In this document: positions 1 to 7,431 of the stretch, piece after piece
Position numbering within the stretch: the stretch's first letter is position 1
How the letters are laid out: every line of letters starts with the position of its first letter
Assembly: GCA_003645435.1 (NCBI GenBank)
Contig: QNFD01000041.1
Location: 1-11,987, forward strand
Length of the DNA stretch: 11,987 nucleotides
Reading direction: 5' to 3'
Source of the DNA: Gammaproteobacteria bacterium
Lineage (GTDB): Bacteria > Pseudomonadota > Gammaproteobacteria > GCA-001735895
The notes under the pieces: model-generated
Database searches by the model: none
What the model was told of the DNA's origin: nothing
What the model saw: only the letters and a program-made list of their open reading frames with translations
Made by a program: the position numbers and the translations under genes

Positions 1-87
1 CCGGTAAATTCCAAACGAAGCGGCCTGGCCATAGGTTAAAGGAATCCAGTTTTTAACATGCAGCAAGCCTAGCAGGAAGGGAATCAT
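1..87 (-). CDS. Possible start of a hydrophobic ORF running off the left edge
   Basis: On the minus strand an ATG at 87-85 opens a frame that stays open to the window edge. It gives 29 residues beginning MIPFLLGLLHVKNW, hydrophobic at the N-terminus. A TGA two codons upstream fixes this ATG as the first possible start in that frame. I recognise no family, and 29 open codons can occur by chance. It could be a membrane or exported protein cut by the window, or simply degenerate DNA next to the transposase remnant. Confidence 0.15.
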   Translation of the reverse strand, partial: MIPFLLGLLHVKNWIPLTYGQAASFGIYR

Positions 88-99
88 AAATCAAAGACC

Positions 100-403
100 T
101 GACCCCATGACCTTTTTCTAATGATCATAAGTTGGTCTTAGGGGCGTTAACGATGGCGATATGGCGCCGTGGACAAGCCCGGGATGTGATTGTGCATTCA
201 GATCGAGGAGCAACCTATGCATCTGGTGAGTACCAGCAACTACTGAAGCAGCACCAACTTATCTGCAGCATGAGCCGGAAAGGCGAGTGTCTGGACAATG
301 CTGTAGCCGAGAGCTTCTTCAGTTCTTTGAAAACAGAGTTGGTCGATCACGAGGATTACCAGACGAAACAGGAAGCCAAACAAAGCACACCTTGTGACCC
401 CAT
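100..403. repeat. Direct 9-bp repeats TGACCCCAT flanking the transposase fragment
   Basis: TGACCCCAT occurs at 100-108 and again at 395-403, about ten bases outside each end of the recognisable transposase homology. A related TTGACCCC occurs at 428-435. The IS remnant is truncated on both sides, so these are not an ordinary target-site duplication. They may belong to a small dispersed repeat or mark a deletion or recombination junction. Confidence 0.35.
111..389 (+). pseudogene. IS3-family transposase (OrfB) fragment, truncated at both ends
   Basis: The open frame from about 111, with a possible TTG start at 132, encodes part of the DDE integrase-type catalytic core of an IS3-family OrfB. 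Numbered from 132, HSDRG carries the second catalytic Asp (D24). The SMSRKGECLDNAVAESFF block carries the catalytic Glu (E60). Exactly 35 residues lie between them, the D(35)E spacing of IS3 elements. The first catalytic Asp and all upstream sequence are missing. Homology ends after QTKQEAKQS, so the usual C-terminal YIE-x-FYN/HSxLGY segment is absent. The open frame continues to 431 through unrelated sequence. No terminal inverted repeats are seen. This is an inactive relic that marks past IS activity beside the Rhs locus. Confidence 0.85.
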
Positions 404-411
404 TGCACATT

Positions 412-445
412 TTGACTTTCTTGTCCCTTGACCCCTTTCTTGTCC
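412..445. repeat. Imperfect tandem repeat TTGAC(CCC)TTTCTTGTCC
   Basis: TTGACTTTCTTGTCC (412-426) is followed after one base by TTGACCCCTTTCTTGTCC (428-445), which differs only by a three-base CCC insertion. The pair sits in the gap between the transposase relic and the stop codon of the small membrane protein at 470. It looks like junction debris; no function is assigned. Confidence 0.5.
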
Positions 446-469
446 TTCTTTATCCGCGGTGTCGACTAA

Positions 470-781
470 TTATAATTTGCTATCGCATTTGTAACACCGT
501 TCAGAGGGAAATCGCAGATCAGATAATTTCCAGCCTCTAAACACTTGTCTAGCACGACATATTGGGCATCTCATTCCAAATGCATATAGTGCTACGAGTA
601 TGCCAAATCCGATTGCTAAAAGAAAATGCCATTCACTGAAGCTAACGCCACCAGAATCATTGTCTACCCTCAAAAATCTATGTACAACTACTAGTAGAAC
701 TTCGACAACAATTAATATTTTCAGTTTATTACTGGCATTCACAGTCTGCCTCACCAATGACTGGTCCACCTTCAAATCCAT
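470..781 (-). CDS. Small two-TM protein with C-terminal zinc ribbon; candidate Rhs immunity protein
   Basis: A 103-residue protein that I cannot place in a named family. Residues 1-20 are polar. Two hydrophobic segments follow, about 21-35 (KILIVVEVLLVVV) and 51-69 (WHFLLAIGFGILVALYAFG). The basic C-terminal tail carries two CxxC pairs, C72/C75 and C96/C99, a zinc-ribbon arrangement loosely like that of DUF983 proteins. The positive-inside rule would put both ends in the cytoplasm. The ATG at 781-779 lies inside the rhs gene, giving a 53-nt overlap in another frame. The Shine-Dalgarno sequence is weak, and a GTG inside the overlap (the TVNAS region) is an alternative start. Its position directly after the variable tip of an Rhs protein is where immunity genes sit in polymorphic toxin loci, so immunity is the leading hypothesis. 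The region is AT-rich (30-42% GC in two sampled lines), unlike the rhs shell. Confidence 0.6.
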   Translation of the reverse strand: MDLKVDQSLVRQTVNASNKLKILIVVEVLLVVVHRFLRVDNDSGGVSFSEWHFLLAIGFGILVALYAFGMRCPICRARQVFRGWKLSDLRFPSERCYKCDSKL

Positions 782-1163
782 GGATCAAACCAGCTATCAA
801 TCTGCCGAGATCTCTGGCTGTAAACGACCCAGTATTTGTAGCAAATCCTTCTACACCTAGCTGAGGACCAAAACTAATAGAACCTCCTGTCGGTACACTA
901 CTATCAGGGTCGCCATCGAAACTCAAATTAACACCTACACCCTCGATTCCAACTGATAGTTCTGACCCTATACCATCAAATTTACTACGGCAGCCCGATT
1001 CAAATCCTGCGCCAACTGCAAACTTTCCTTTTGCTAAACCACCAACTGCTTTTGAAAGTTGTCCATACACACCTATATCAATAGGTGAGGTCGTTACCAT
1101 AAAACCGATATCCGCTCCGCCAGCAAATGGAATTTCTATACCGGCAAAAACATTCATTGTAAA
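729..1163 (-). other. Variable C-terminal tip domain of the Rhs protein (144 residues)
   Basis: Residues 1271-1414 begin immediately after the DPLGL motif that normally separates the conserved Rhs core from the exchangeable toxin tip. About 21% of residues are glycine (30 of 144). Several stretches alternate hydrophobic and small or polar residues (SVGIEGVGVNLSF, GSISFGPQLGVEGF), suggesting beta-strands or hairpins. A short helix-like segment (RDLGRLIAGLIHGF) precedes the C-terminal DCECQ. I see no HNH, ADP-ribosyltransferase, deaminase or other familiar toxin motif. GC is about 45% in a sampled line against about 57% in the shell. It may be membrane-active, a structural remnant, or an unknown enzyme. 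Confidence 0.7.
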
Positions 1164-4100
1164 TAGCCCTAGGGGATCTGAAAACATAATTGGTGATCCT
1201 TCGGCATACGAGTAAACGTTAATCCCACCATCCAATCCAATAGGATCACTCTGCACATACCTTCCAGTAGTCCGGTCATAATCCCTGAAGTAATTATAGT
1301 ACAACCCAGTCTCGCCATCGTGATATTGCCCGGGAAACCGCAATCGCACATTGTGCTTTACGCCGTCACCATCCGGATCTTTATCTACTTTACCGACACC
1401 AAAAGCATCACTCGCCCAGTTCCATACCAGGTTTTGATTTTGATCTGTCGCGGCACGCGGTGCATTCAGGTGATCCGTGTGCAAATAAAGGATTTCGGTG
1501 CTCTTCAAGGTCCCATCGTTCTTATAGGTTTCCTTGATCTGTGCAAGTGGCAAGTTATCCAGCCAGACGTAATGGCGCTGGATTTTAAGCACACCCGATT
1601 GATTAAATATCGTTTCCCCCAGCATCTGGCCATTCAGGTCATAGTGGTAGACAAACTTGCGCGATTCTATCGGTTCTTCATTTTCATCAAGGTTGTAGCG
1701 TTGCTTGACCACGCGCTGACCGAGCGCGTTATAAGCGTAAGTTGCCTTGATAACACCATTCTTGTAACTCGTTGCCATACGGTTTTGCGCATCGTAATCG
1801 AATGTTCGTTTTTCGTCCCGATCGCTTATGGTATTGCCATTAGCGTCCAGCACTACTTCCTTACTGTTGCGTTGCACCAGGCGGTTACTGCCTTCTTCGT
1901 ACACCAGGATCTGTGTACGCGTCTGATCAACGTTGTTTTCGTCGGTAAAATTGAAAACACGCTCGGTGCGGTTACCGACCGCGTCGTAGAGGTAGCTCTT
2001 GTCGCCATAACTACCGGTTTCGTCGATCAGTCGGTCGAGTTCGTTGTAACCAAAGGTCTGGCTCGATGCCGGATCAACCAGGTCGGTAATACCGTCGATA
2101 TTATTGTTCGTGTCGTACAGGTAGGCGATGCTTTGCTGGTTACCGGAATCCTGCTGCACTAACCGGTAATCCTGATCGAACACGCGATTCAGGCTCAGGC
2201 CGTTGCCAAAGATCAACTGCTCGACCGGTCCGAATGGCAGGTATCTGATGCTATCGGCGAGTATGGTTTCACCATTGACATCGGTACTCCTTACTGTAAT
2301 CACCTGCCCGGCCTGGTTACGGTCGTAGCTCACCGTACGCCCGGAGGGATAGGTAATGCCGGTAACATTGCCCGCCCTGTCGTAGGCGTACAGGGTTGCG
2401 TACAACTCGTTTTGGATGATTCGGTTGTTGCCGCTGATACGGCCCTGGAAGTCGTAACTGTAAGCCATCAATCCACTCGCATCTTCGATGCTTGTCAGGC
2501 GGCCTACCCCATAATTTCCCGGGCTAGTGGCATCGTAGCTATATGTCTTGTTCAATCCAGGATTAGACGGGTAAGTCTCCGCGATTACACGGTTCAGCGC
2601 GTCGTACTGGTACCCGGTTACCACGCCCCGGGCATCGGTGCGCTGCACCAGGTTACCGGCATCATCGTAAACGAAATTGCTGGTGCCGGCGTCCGGACTG
2701 TGCAATGAGATCAACTGGCCAAGGCCATTGTAATCGTAGGTCGTGGTATTACCGCGTTGATCGGTTACGTTGGTAACGTGGTCCTGTTGGTCGTAGGTAT
2801 ACTGTACCGGGTTTTCCTTTGCATCGGTTATAGAAATTATACGATCAAGCGCGTCGACGGCTTCGTCGGTGCTGTAGCCACGCCCATTGGTGGTCCGGCT
2901 CGGTTTATCGTTGACGTCGTAATCGAATTGCGTGGTCTGGCTACTGGCGCCGATCACCTCGCGCAGGCGGTTGAGTTCATCGTACTGGCGGCTCATTACG
3001 CGTTTGATCTCATTAGTTGCGGAGTAAACGGTTTCGCTGAGCGGGTTACCGGCATTGTCGAGCGTGTACTCAATCGATTCACCGAGATTGTTGGTGATTT
3101 TCGTGACCCGGCGCGCGGCGTCGTATTCGTAGGTTAGGCTGCTGCCGTCGGGCAGGGTCACCTGTGTGATTTGGCCAATTGCGTCATAACTAAACGTCGT
3201 TATGGCATCGAGACTGCTATCCTGCGGGTGTTTGATGCGTTGTTCGCTAAGCCAACCCCTGGGGTGATACGACAGTTCCGTGTTTATTCCGTTGGCATCG
3301 ACAATACTTTGCGGTAAGCCATCGACATTGTACTGGTTGATCTGAGTCTCCTTGCCGAGTGCATTGGTGATGCTGCTGACGCGGTCATCGGTGTCGTAGG
3401 CGAGACTGGTAATGTCATTGACATCGGTGCGCGCACCATCGATGGTTTCAACAAGGCCTGCGGTATTGTAGCTGTAGCTCACCTGTTGGTTCGCCGTATT
3501 GTCGTTGACCGTCATCGCACGTAATCGGCCCTCGGCATCATAGTTATAAGTTGTGGTTTGTCCAGCTGCAGTCCGCGAGACAGGCAGATTGAACTGTGCA
3601 TGCCAAACGGTATCTGTGATGCGTTGCTCGACCGTGCCCTCGGCCTCGATACGTTTCGTGACCAGCCCACGACTATTGTATTCGAAGCGCGTGAACTGCC
3701 CTTTCCAGTCGGTCCGCGTTTGGAGCTGGCCGTTGGGATAATATGTATAGTTCTTGTTGGCGCCCAGGCAACTGGCAGTCGCTACACCTTCGACCAGGGT
3801 TACTTTTTTCTTGCCGAAGTAATCGGCAAAATGATAGATTGTGTCCTTGCCAAGTGAATTGGTCACGACCGTGACGTTCGCTTCCGGGTAAGTGAAAGAA
3901 TTGATACCTTGACCATTATTGAGACTACTGGTTTCCACCCGACCATCATCGTGATAGGTAATCTCCTTATAAACCACGCCATTGCCGTCGATGACTGAAG
4001 TAATGGCCATGTCGAGCGTGGGATGCTCATAACGGTACTCGGTCACTTCACCACGATTGTCTACCAGGGTTAGACGATTCTGCGCATCGTAGCTGTAGGT

Positions 4101-4973
4101 GATGGTCTGGCCATCCGGTAGTTCGACACCGGTTACTCTAGAAAGCCCGTATATATAACTCAGCGTGATAGCTCTGCTGCCGCTTTGCAGTATGGCTTTA
4201 CCCGCTTCGGGATAGGTTATCGTTAAGGGCAATCCCTGGTAGGGCGTAATCGATGACAGGCGGTTTTGATTATTAAAACGTTTGGTTAATCGACCTTTTT
4301 TATATACCCACAGGCCATTTTCCTGAGTCAGTTGCTTATTGCCGCCGAGTTCGGGTACCCAACTACCATTTAGATTAACAAATGCAGTCGTGGAACCATT
4401 CGCCTCTACCACATACATTCGGTTACTTTGTGCAAAAACACGTACACCAAAGTGATGAACCCAGAGGCCATCACTGGAATCATAGGTTCGTTGTATTTTA
4501 AGGAACGGGTGTGTCGGGTCCTGATAATCAGTTTCACGGAAGAACTTAGCGCCTGTGGCGATACTAACCGGCGCATTGGTAGCTTCAGTCGGAACTGGAG
4601 ATGAGTTTGCCGGCTTGGAAGTGGGCTCTGGACAGCTTGGAGCTCTGTTTACATTGGTATTATTGAAATAAAAACCCAGTAAATGCGCTTCGCCATAGGG
4701 AGGGCTAATCGGCGGGCCATTATCCCAGAAATACCCACCCTCAACAAAAGGCGGGGGCGAGGCCACCTCGCGGCAATAAGGGTTGGTGTAACCATATGAT
4801 TCTGCCCTACCTATACAGGCGTCATAAGCGCCGTTATAGTCATCAAAATATTCTACATCTCGGGATGAGGAGTTAGAAAGCCCCGCATACATGAGCAATA
4901 TCAACAGGCCAGTGCTTACCAAATTGCTTGAGCGAAACAAACCTGATTTTTGGCAGAACGGTATGGTGGTCAT
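729..4973 (-). CDS. Exported Rhs/YD-repeat protein with variable C-terminal tip (putative polymorphic toxin)
   Basis: A 1414-residue RHS-family protein. Residues 1-14 are polar and basic. A hydrophobic stretch at about 18-33 (LVSTGLLILLMYAGL) followed by SNSSS looks like a Sec signal peptide. Residues about 120-210 resemble DUF6531 (NAPVSIATGAKFF, then DYQDPTHPFLKIQRTYDS). Dozens of YD repeats, such as TTTYNYDAEGRL and TFDYDAQNRM types, run from about 230 to 1160 and should form the beta-cocoon shell. The Rhs-associated core (1162-1270) begins LYLHTDHLNAPRAATD, contains DPDGDG and GLYYNYFRDYD, and ends DPIGLDGG...DPLGL. Residues 1271-1414 are a separate tip. No PAAR or VgrG-like region is present, so type VI delivery is not indicated; export or surface display fits better. 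The ATG start has an AGGA-type ribosome site upstream. It lies 312 bp downstream of tatD, in the same orientation. The frame is intact. Confidence 0.93.
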   Translation of the reverse strand: MTTIPFCQKSGLFRSSNLVSTGLLILLMYAGLSNSSSRDVEYFDDYNGAYDACIGRAESYGYTNPYCREVASPPPFVEGGYFWDNGPPISPPYGEAHLLGFYFNNTNVNRAPSCPEPTSKPANSSPVPTEATNAPVSIATGAKFFRETDYQDPTHPFLKIQRTYDSSDGLWVHHFGVRVFAQSNRMYVVEANGSTTAFVNLNGSWVPELGGNKQLTQENGLWVYKKGRLTKRFNNQNRLSSITPYQGLPLTITYPEAGKAILQSGSRAITLSYIYGLSRVTGVELPDGQTITYSYDAQNRLTLVDNRGEVTEYRYEHPTLDMAITSVIDGNGVVYKEITYHDDGRVETSSLNNGQGINSFTYPEANVTVVTNSLGKDTIYHFADYFGKKKVTLVEGVATASCLGANKNYTYYPNGQLQTRTDWKGQFTRFEYNSRGLVTKRIEAEGTVEQRITDTVWHAQFNLPVSRTAAGQTTTYNYDAEGRLRAMTVNDNTANQQVSYSYNTAGLVETIDGARTDVNDITSLAYDTDDRVSSITNALGKETQINQYNVDGLPQSIVDANGINTELSYHPRGWLSEQRIKHPQDSSLDAITTFSYDAIGQITQVTLPDGSSLTYEYDAARRVTKITNNLGESIEYTLDNAGNPLSETVYSATNEIKRVMSRQYDELNRLREVIGASSQTTQFDYDVNDKPSRTTNGRGYSTDEAVDALDRIISITDAKENPVQYTYDQQDHVTNVTDQRGNTTTYDYNGLGQLISLHSPDAGTSNFVYDDAGNLVQRTDARGVVTGYQYDALNRVIAETYPSNPGLNKTYSYDATSPGNYGVGRLTSIEDASGLMAYSYDFQGRISGNNRIIQNELYATLYAYDRAGNVTGITYPSGRTVSYDRNQAGQVITVRSTDVNGETILADSIRYLPFGPVEQLIFGNGLSLNRVFDQDYRLVQQDSGNQQSIAYLYDTNNNIDGITDLVDPASSQTFGYNELDRLIDETGSYGDKSYLYDAVGNRTERVFNFTDENNVDQTRTQILVYEEGSNRLVQRNSKEVVLDANGNTISDRDEKRTFDYDAQNRMATSYKNGVIKATYAYNALGQRVVKQRYNLDENEEPIESRKFVYHYDLNGQMLGETIFNQSGVLKIQRHYVWLDNLPLAQIKETYKNDGTLKSTEILYLHTDHLNAPRAATDQNQNLVWNWASDAFGVGKVDKDPDGDGVKHNVRLRFPGQYHDGETGLYYNYFRDYDRTTGRYVQSDPIGLDGGINVYSYAEGSPIMFSDPLGLFTMNVFAGIEIPFAGGADIGFMVTTSPIDIGVYGQLSKAVGGLAKGKFAVGAGFESGCRSKFDGIGSELSVGIEGVGVNLSFDGDPDSSVPTGGSISFGPQLGVEGFATNTGSFTARDLGRLIAGLIHGFEGGPVIGEADCECQ

Positions 4974-5124
4974 AATGAAGGCCCTTTTCCTGTATTGTTA
5001 TTTCCCTTCGCCCGAGAATCGCATTATTTTCTATCAAATTCAAACCGAAAATTGTTGGCCGTGAATTGTCCTGCTTTCAAATTTATTCATAAATCTCTTT
5101 GGAAATAATCTATAAGTGATTGAT

Positions 5125-5142
5125 TTACGATAATTATCGTAA
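5125..5142. promoter_or_regulatory. Perfect 18-bp palindrome, candidate operator
   Basis: TTACGATAATTATCGTAA reads identically on both strands and lies about 150 bp upstream of the rhs start. Two further copies of its half follow: TTACGATTTATC at 5177-5188 and TTACGATAAATC at 5216-5227. The GATTTATC part of the former and GATAAATC of the latter form an 8-bp inverted repeat. Perfect dyads of this size in spacer DNA are typical of homodimeric regulator sites. The regulator is unknown. Confidence 0.5.
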
Positions 5143-5176
5143 TGTAAACTAGTTCACATCAGGGGAAATCAGGTTT

Positions 5177-5227
5177 TTACGATTTATCAAATTTACCCCA
5201 AACGAGGTATGAAAATTACGATAAATC
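5177..5227. repeat. Two further TTACGAT half-sites forming an inverted repeat
   Basis: TTACGATTTATC (5177-5188) and TTACGATAAATC (5216-5227) share the first seven bases with the nearby 18-bp palindrome. Their GATTTATC and GATAAATC portions are reverse complements 31 bases apart. They could be extra binding sites for the same protein or arms of a weak hairpin between tatD and rhs. Confidence 0.4.
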
Positions 5228-5285
5228 GGGAGCAGCGATGTTGATTCTGAAAGTTAATCAGGCAACAACATAGACCGAGACAATA

Positions 5286-6056
5286 CTACAAACCAAACAA
5301 CCGATTAGCATTCGCATAGGTCGTTTCTGCTAATTGCTCAAGGCTAACTCCACGGATTTCAGCCAACTTCTCGGCAACGTATCGCACTCGCCCGGGGTGA
5401 TTCGTTTTGCCGCGAAACGGCACCGGCGATAGCCAGGGGGAGTCGGTTTCGATGAGCAAGCGATCCGCAGGAATTTTAACTGCCACCTCGCGAACGTTTG
5501 CTGCCTGGTTGAAGGTGACGATGCCGGAGATCGAAATATAGAACCCAAGCTCTATCGCCTGCTCGGCCATTTCCCAGTCTTCGGTGAAGCAATGCAATAC
5601 GCCGCCTATCGCTTCGGCACCATGATCGCGTAACAGATCGAGCGTATCCTGTTTCGCATTTCGGCTGTGAATAATGAGGGGTAGTTTGCATTGTTTGGCA
5701 GCCTCGATGTGGGTGATAAAGCGTTGACGTTGCCATTCCATGTCACCGCTTGCTTCTATGTAGTCGAGTCCGGTCTCGCCGATGGCGACTACCTTGTCTC
5801 GAGTTGCCATCTCACACAGTATTTCAACTGTCGGTTCGCGTACTTTCTCATAGTCGGGATGCACGCCCGCGGAACAATAAATGTCATCGTAAGGATCGAT
5901 CAGCGCGTACATGTCGTCGAATGTTTCCAGATTGACGCTTATGCAGACCATCCGGGTTACCTGGTCGGCACGGATGGTTTCGAGTAGTTGGGAGAAACTA
6001 TTGTTGTGGCCTTCCAGATCGATGCGATCCAGATGACAGTGGGAATCAAAAAACAT
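5286..6056 (-). CDS. ycfH: TatD-family metal-dependent hydrolase (YcfH-like)
   Basis: A 256-residue TIM-barrel amidohydrolase-type protein of the TatD family, whose members act as metal-dependent DNases or hydrolases in the cytoplasm. The metal-binding set is complete: H6 and H8 in DSHCHLD, E94 in AIGETGLDY, H130 in IIHSR, H155 in LHCF, and D205 in ETDSPWL. The length matches YcfH (about 265 residues). The start is fixed by the family's N-terminal M-x-x-DSHCH motif, although no good Shine-Dalgarno sequence precedes it. It lies 17 nt after pilZ as the last gene of the housekeeping cluster, and the holB/pilZ neighbourhood points to the YcfH branch rather than Tat-locus TatD. The physiological substrate is uncertain. 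Confidence 0.95.
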   Translation of the reverse strand: MFFDSHCHLDRIDLEGHNNSFSQLLETIRADQVTRMVCISVNLETFDDMYALIDPYDDIYCSAGVHPDYEKVREPTVEILCEMATRDKVVAIGETGLDYIEASGDMEWQRQRFITHIEAAKQCKLPLIIHSRNAKQDTLDLLRDHGAEAIGGVLHCFTEDWEMAEQAIELGFYISISGIVTFNQAANVREVAVKIPADRLLIETDSPWLSPVPFRGKTNHPGRVRYVAEKLAEIRGVSLEQLAETTYANANRLFGL

Positions 6057-6073
6057 AAGCGGGCAAGAGCGCT

Positions 6074-6418
6074 TTACATCGTGTGGGTGGGTCTGTCCGC
6101 CTGTAGTGCTCCGGCCAAAAAGCCTTCAATCTTATTCCTCGTGGTGCCGTTGTCCTGATTACTAAACTGGACACCTATACCGGCTGATTTATTGCCCTGG
6201 GCCCCTTGCGGGGTAATCCATATTATTTTTCCGGCGACCGGCAGGCGCTCTTTATCAGCCATCAAACTGAGCAGCATAAATACTTCGTCACCCAGTGAAT
6301 ATTGCTTACTGGTTGGAATAAACAGCCCGCCATTCTGAACATACGGCATATAGGCCGCGTAAAGCGCACTCTTATCTTTGATGTTAAGAGACAGTATTCC
6401 CTGGCTTGGTGCCGCCAT
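6074..6418 (-). CDS. pilZ: Type IV pilus protein PilZ (non-canonical PilZ domain)
   Basis: A 114-residue single-domain PilZ protein. The fold signature is visible as NGGLFIPTSKQYSLGDEVFMLL (29-50), then VAGKIIWITPQ (61-71) and AGIGVQF (79-85). The arginine motif RxxxR that canonical PilZ domains use to bind cyclic di-GMP is absent upstream of the NGGLF segment. This is as expected for the stand-alone PilZ of Pseudomonas and Xanthomonas, which supports type IV pilus assembly without binding the nucleotide. Its ATG overlaps the holB TGA by one base (TGATG), so translation is probably coupled. The holB-pilZ-tatD context is the standard one for this gene. A type IV pilus system is implied elsewhere in the genome. 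Confidence 0.93.
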   Translation of the reverse strand: MAAPSQGILSLNIKDKSALYAAYMPYVQNGGLFIPTSKQYSLGDEVFMLLSLMADKERLPVAGKIIWITPQGAQGNKSAGIGVQFSNQDNGTTRNKIEGFLAGALQADRPTHTM

Positions 6419-7431
6419 CAGTGCTTACTCCGTTTAATGATTTGTTTCAATGAGATTAGCACATCTTCGAGCTGAATTTGGAAATTCAGGTTATTTTCCT
6501 CAATCATCAATTGTCGATTAATCTGGCTAGATAATGCCAATACTTCCTGTGCAGCCAGTTTTTGCGGTTTCGACTGGACATTATGACTAACATTCACCCC
6601 GGATAACTGGTAACTGTAGGCATCGATTACCATTTTCATCAACCGGCGCACTAGCGGCGCGCCTATCGAGACCAGCTTTGCACCCAGCGTGGCAACGTCA
6701 ATTTCATTTTTTAAATACTGGGCAAACTGCTGTTTGAATTGGTCGACAATGCCTGCATAGCCATCTGCCTGTAGTTTCAGGGCTAATTGCGGGTCACCGC
6801 CGGCATAATCCAGGTATTGATCTATCTCGTTGGCATCCATGCCCTGCCCTAACAACCAGTACTGTGATTCCTGTTTTTGCGGATGATCCAGCGGCCAGAC
6901 CTGGCAGCGGCTGCGTACCGTCACCGGCAGTTTGCCCTTTTTTTGAGTCAACAGCAGAATCAGGACCCCTGCACCCGGCTCTTCGAGGGTTTTCAGTAAA
7001 CTATTGGCACTTCCAATATTCATCTTATCGGCGGGATGGATCGCGAAAATCTTTAATTTATCGTATAAAGCAGTCAAATTTACTTCATGTATTAGTTTAC
7101 GTATCTGCTCTATATTGATGTTTTTATTCATTTTTTTAGTTTTGTCATTATATTGCAAACTGATATAATGAAAATCGGGATAGGTATTCGATAACATCAG
7201 CCGGCAGGACTGGCAATTACCGCATGGAACCGCATCCTCGGCATCATCACACAATAACAACATGGCCAGGCCCCAGATAAACTCGGCGCCGTCCAGCTCG
7301 CTTTTAGAATCGATCAGGATTGCGTGTGGCAATCGTTGCTGGGTTTTGAGCGAGTTGATTTTTTCCAGTGTCGGCCTGTGCCAGGACAGATAATGGGGCT
7401 GAATCACAGTATTTTTATCCACCGGGTCCAT
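6418..7431 (-). CDS. holB: DNA polymerase III delta' subunit
   Basis: The 337-residue delta' subunit of the clamp-loader complex, which loads the beta sliding clamp during replication. Visible AAA+ features are the four-cysteine zinc site C61/C70/C73/C76 (C-x8-C-x2-C-x2-C), the NSLLKTLEEP block at 143-152, and the SRC motif at 174-176 that serves as the arginine-finger motif. The Walker A position (about 39-52, LIDSKSELDGAEFI) has no GKT/S, as normal for delta', which does not hydrolyse ATP. The C-terminal half is the less conserved collar domain. The ATG overlaps the tmk TAA by one base (TAATG), and the stop overlaps pilZ by one base. Length matches the E. coli protein (334). Confidence 0.96.
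   Translation of the reverse strand: MDPVDKNTVIQPHYLSWHRPTLEKINSLKTQQRLPHAILIDSKSELDGAEFIWGLAMLLLCDDAEDAVPCGNCQSCRLMLSNTYPDFHYISLQYNDKTKKMNKNINIEQIRKLIHEVNLTALYDKLKIFAIHPADKMNIGSANSLLKTLEEPGAGVLILLLTQKKGKLPVTVRSRCQVWPLDHPQKQESQYWLLGQGMDANEIDQYLDYAGGDPQLALKLQADGYAGIVDQFKQQFAQYLKNEIDVATLGAKLVSIGAPLVRRLMKMVIDAYSYQLSGVNVSHNVQSKPQKLAAQEVLALSSQINRQLMIEENNLNFQIQLEDVLISLKQIIKRSKH

Larger units (their letters stand above)
4974..5285. promoter_or_regulatory. AT-rich spacer upstream of rhs, probable promoter region
   Basis: This 312-bp gap separates the tatD stop from the rhs start, and both genes are on the minus strand. I see no credible ORF and no convincing GC-rich hairpin with a T-run that would terminate the tatD transcript. 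The clear structure is the TTACGAT repeat group listed separately. No minus-strand -35/-10 pair is good enough to place a promoter precisely, so whether rhs is read from its own promoter or from tatD read-through is open. Confidence 0.4.

Noticed and set aside
1320..2162. 280-codon plus-strand open frame opposite rhs
   Set aside because: It lies wholly antisense to the Rhs YD repeats, has no recognisable domain, and follows from the repetitive codon pattern of the real gene on the other strand.
2412..3137. Two plus-strand open frames (98 and 126 codons) opposite rhs
   Set aside because: Same reasoning: valine-rich, low-complexity antisense shadows of the YD repeats.
5232..5273. Short plus-strand peptide MLILKVNQATT preceded by GGGAG
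   Set aside because: Its first four residues match the start of CsrA (MLIL), but the frame stops after 11 codons and nothing else resembles CsrA.
5234..5275. Possible terminator stem ATGTTG...CAACAT after tatD
   Set aside because: Only about six pairs with a loop of more than 20 bases and no T-run on the minus strand.
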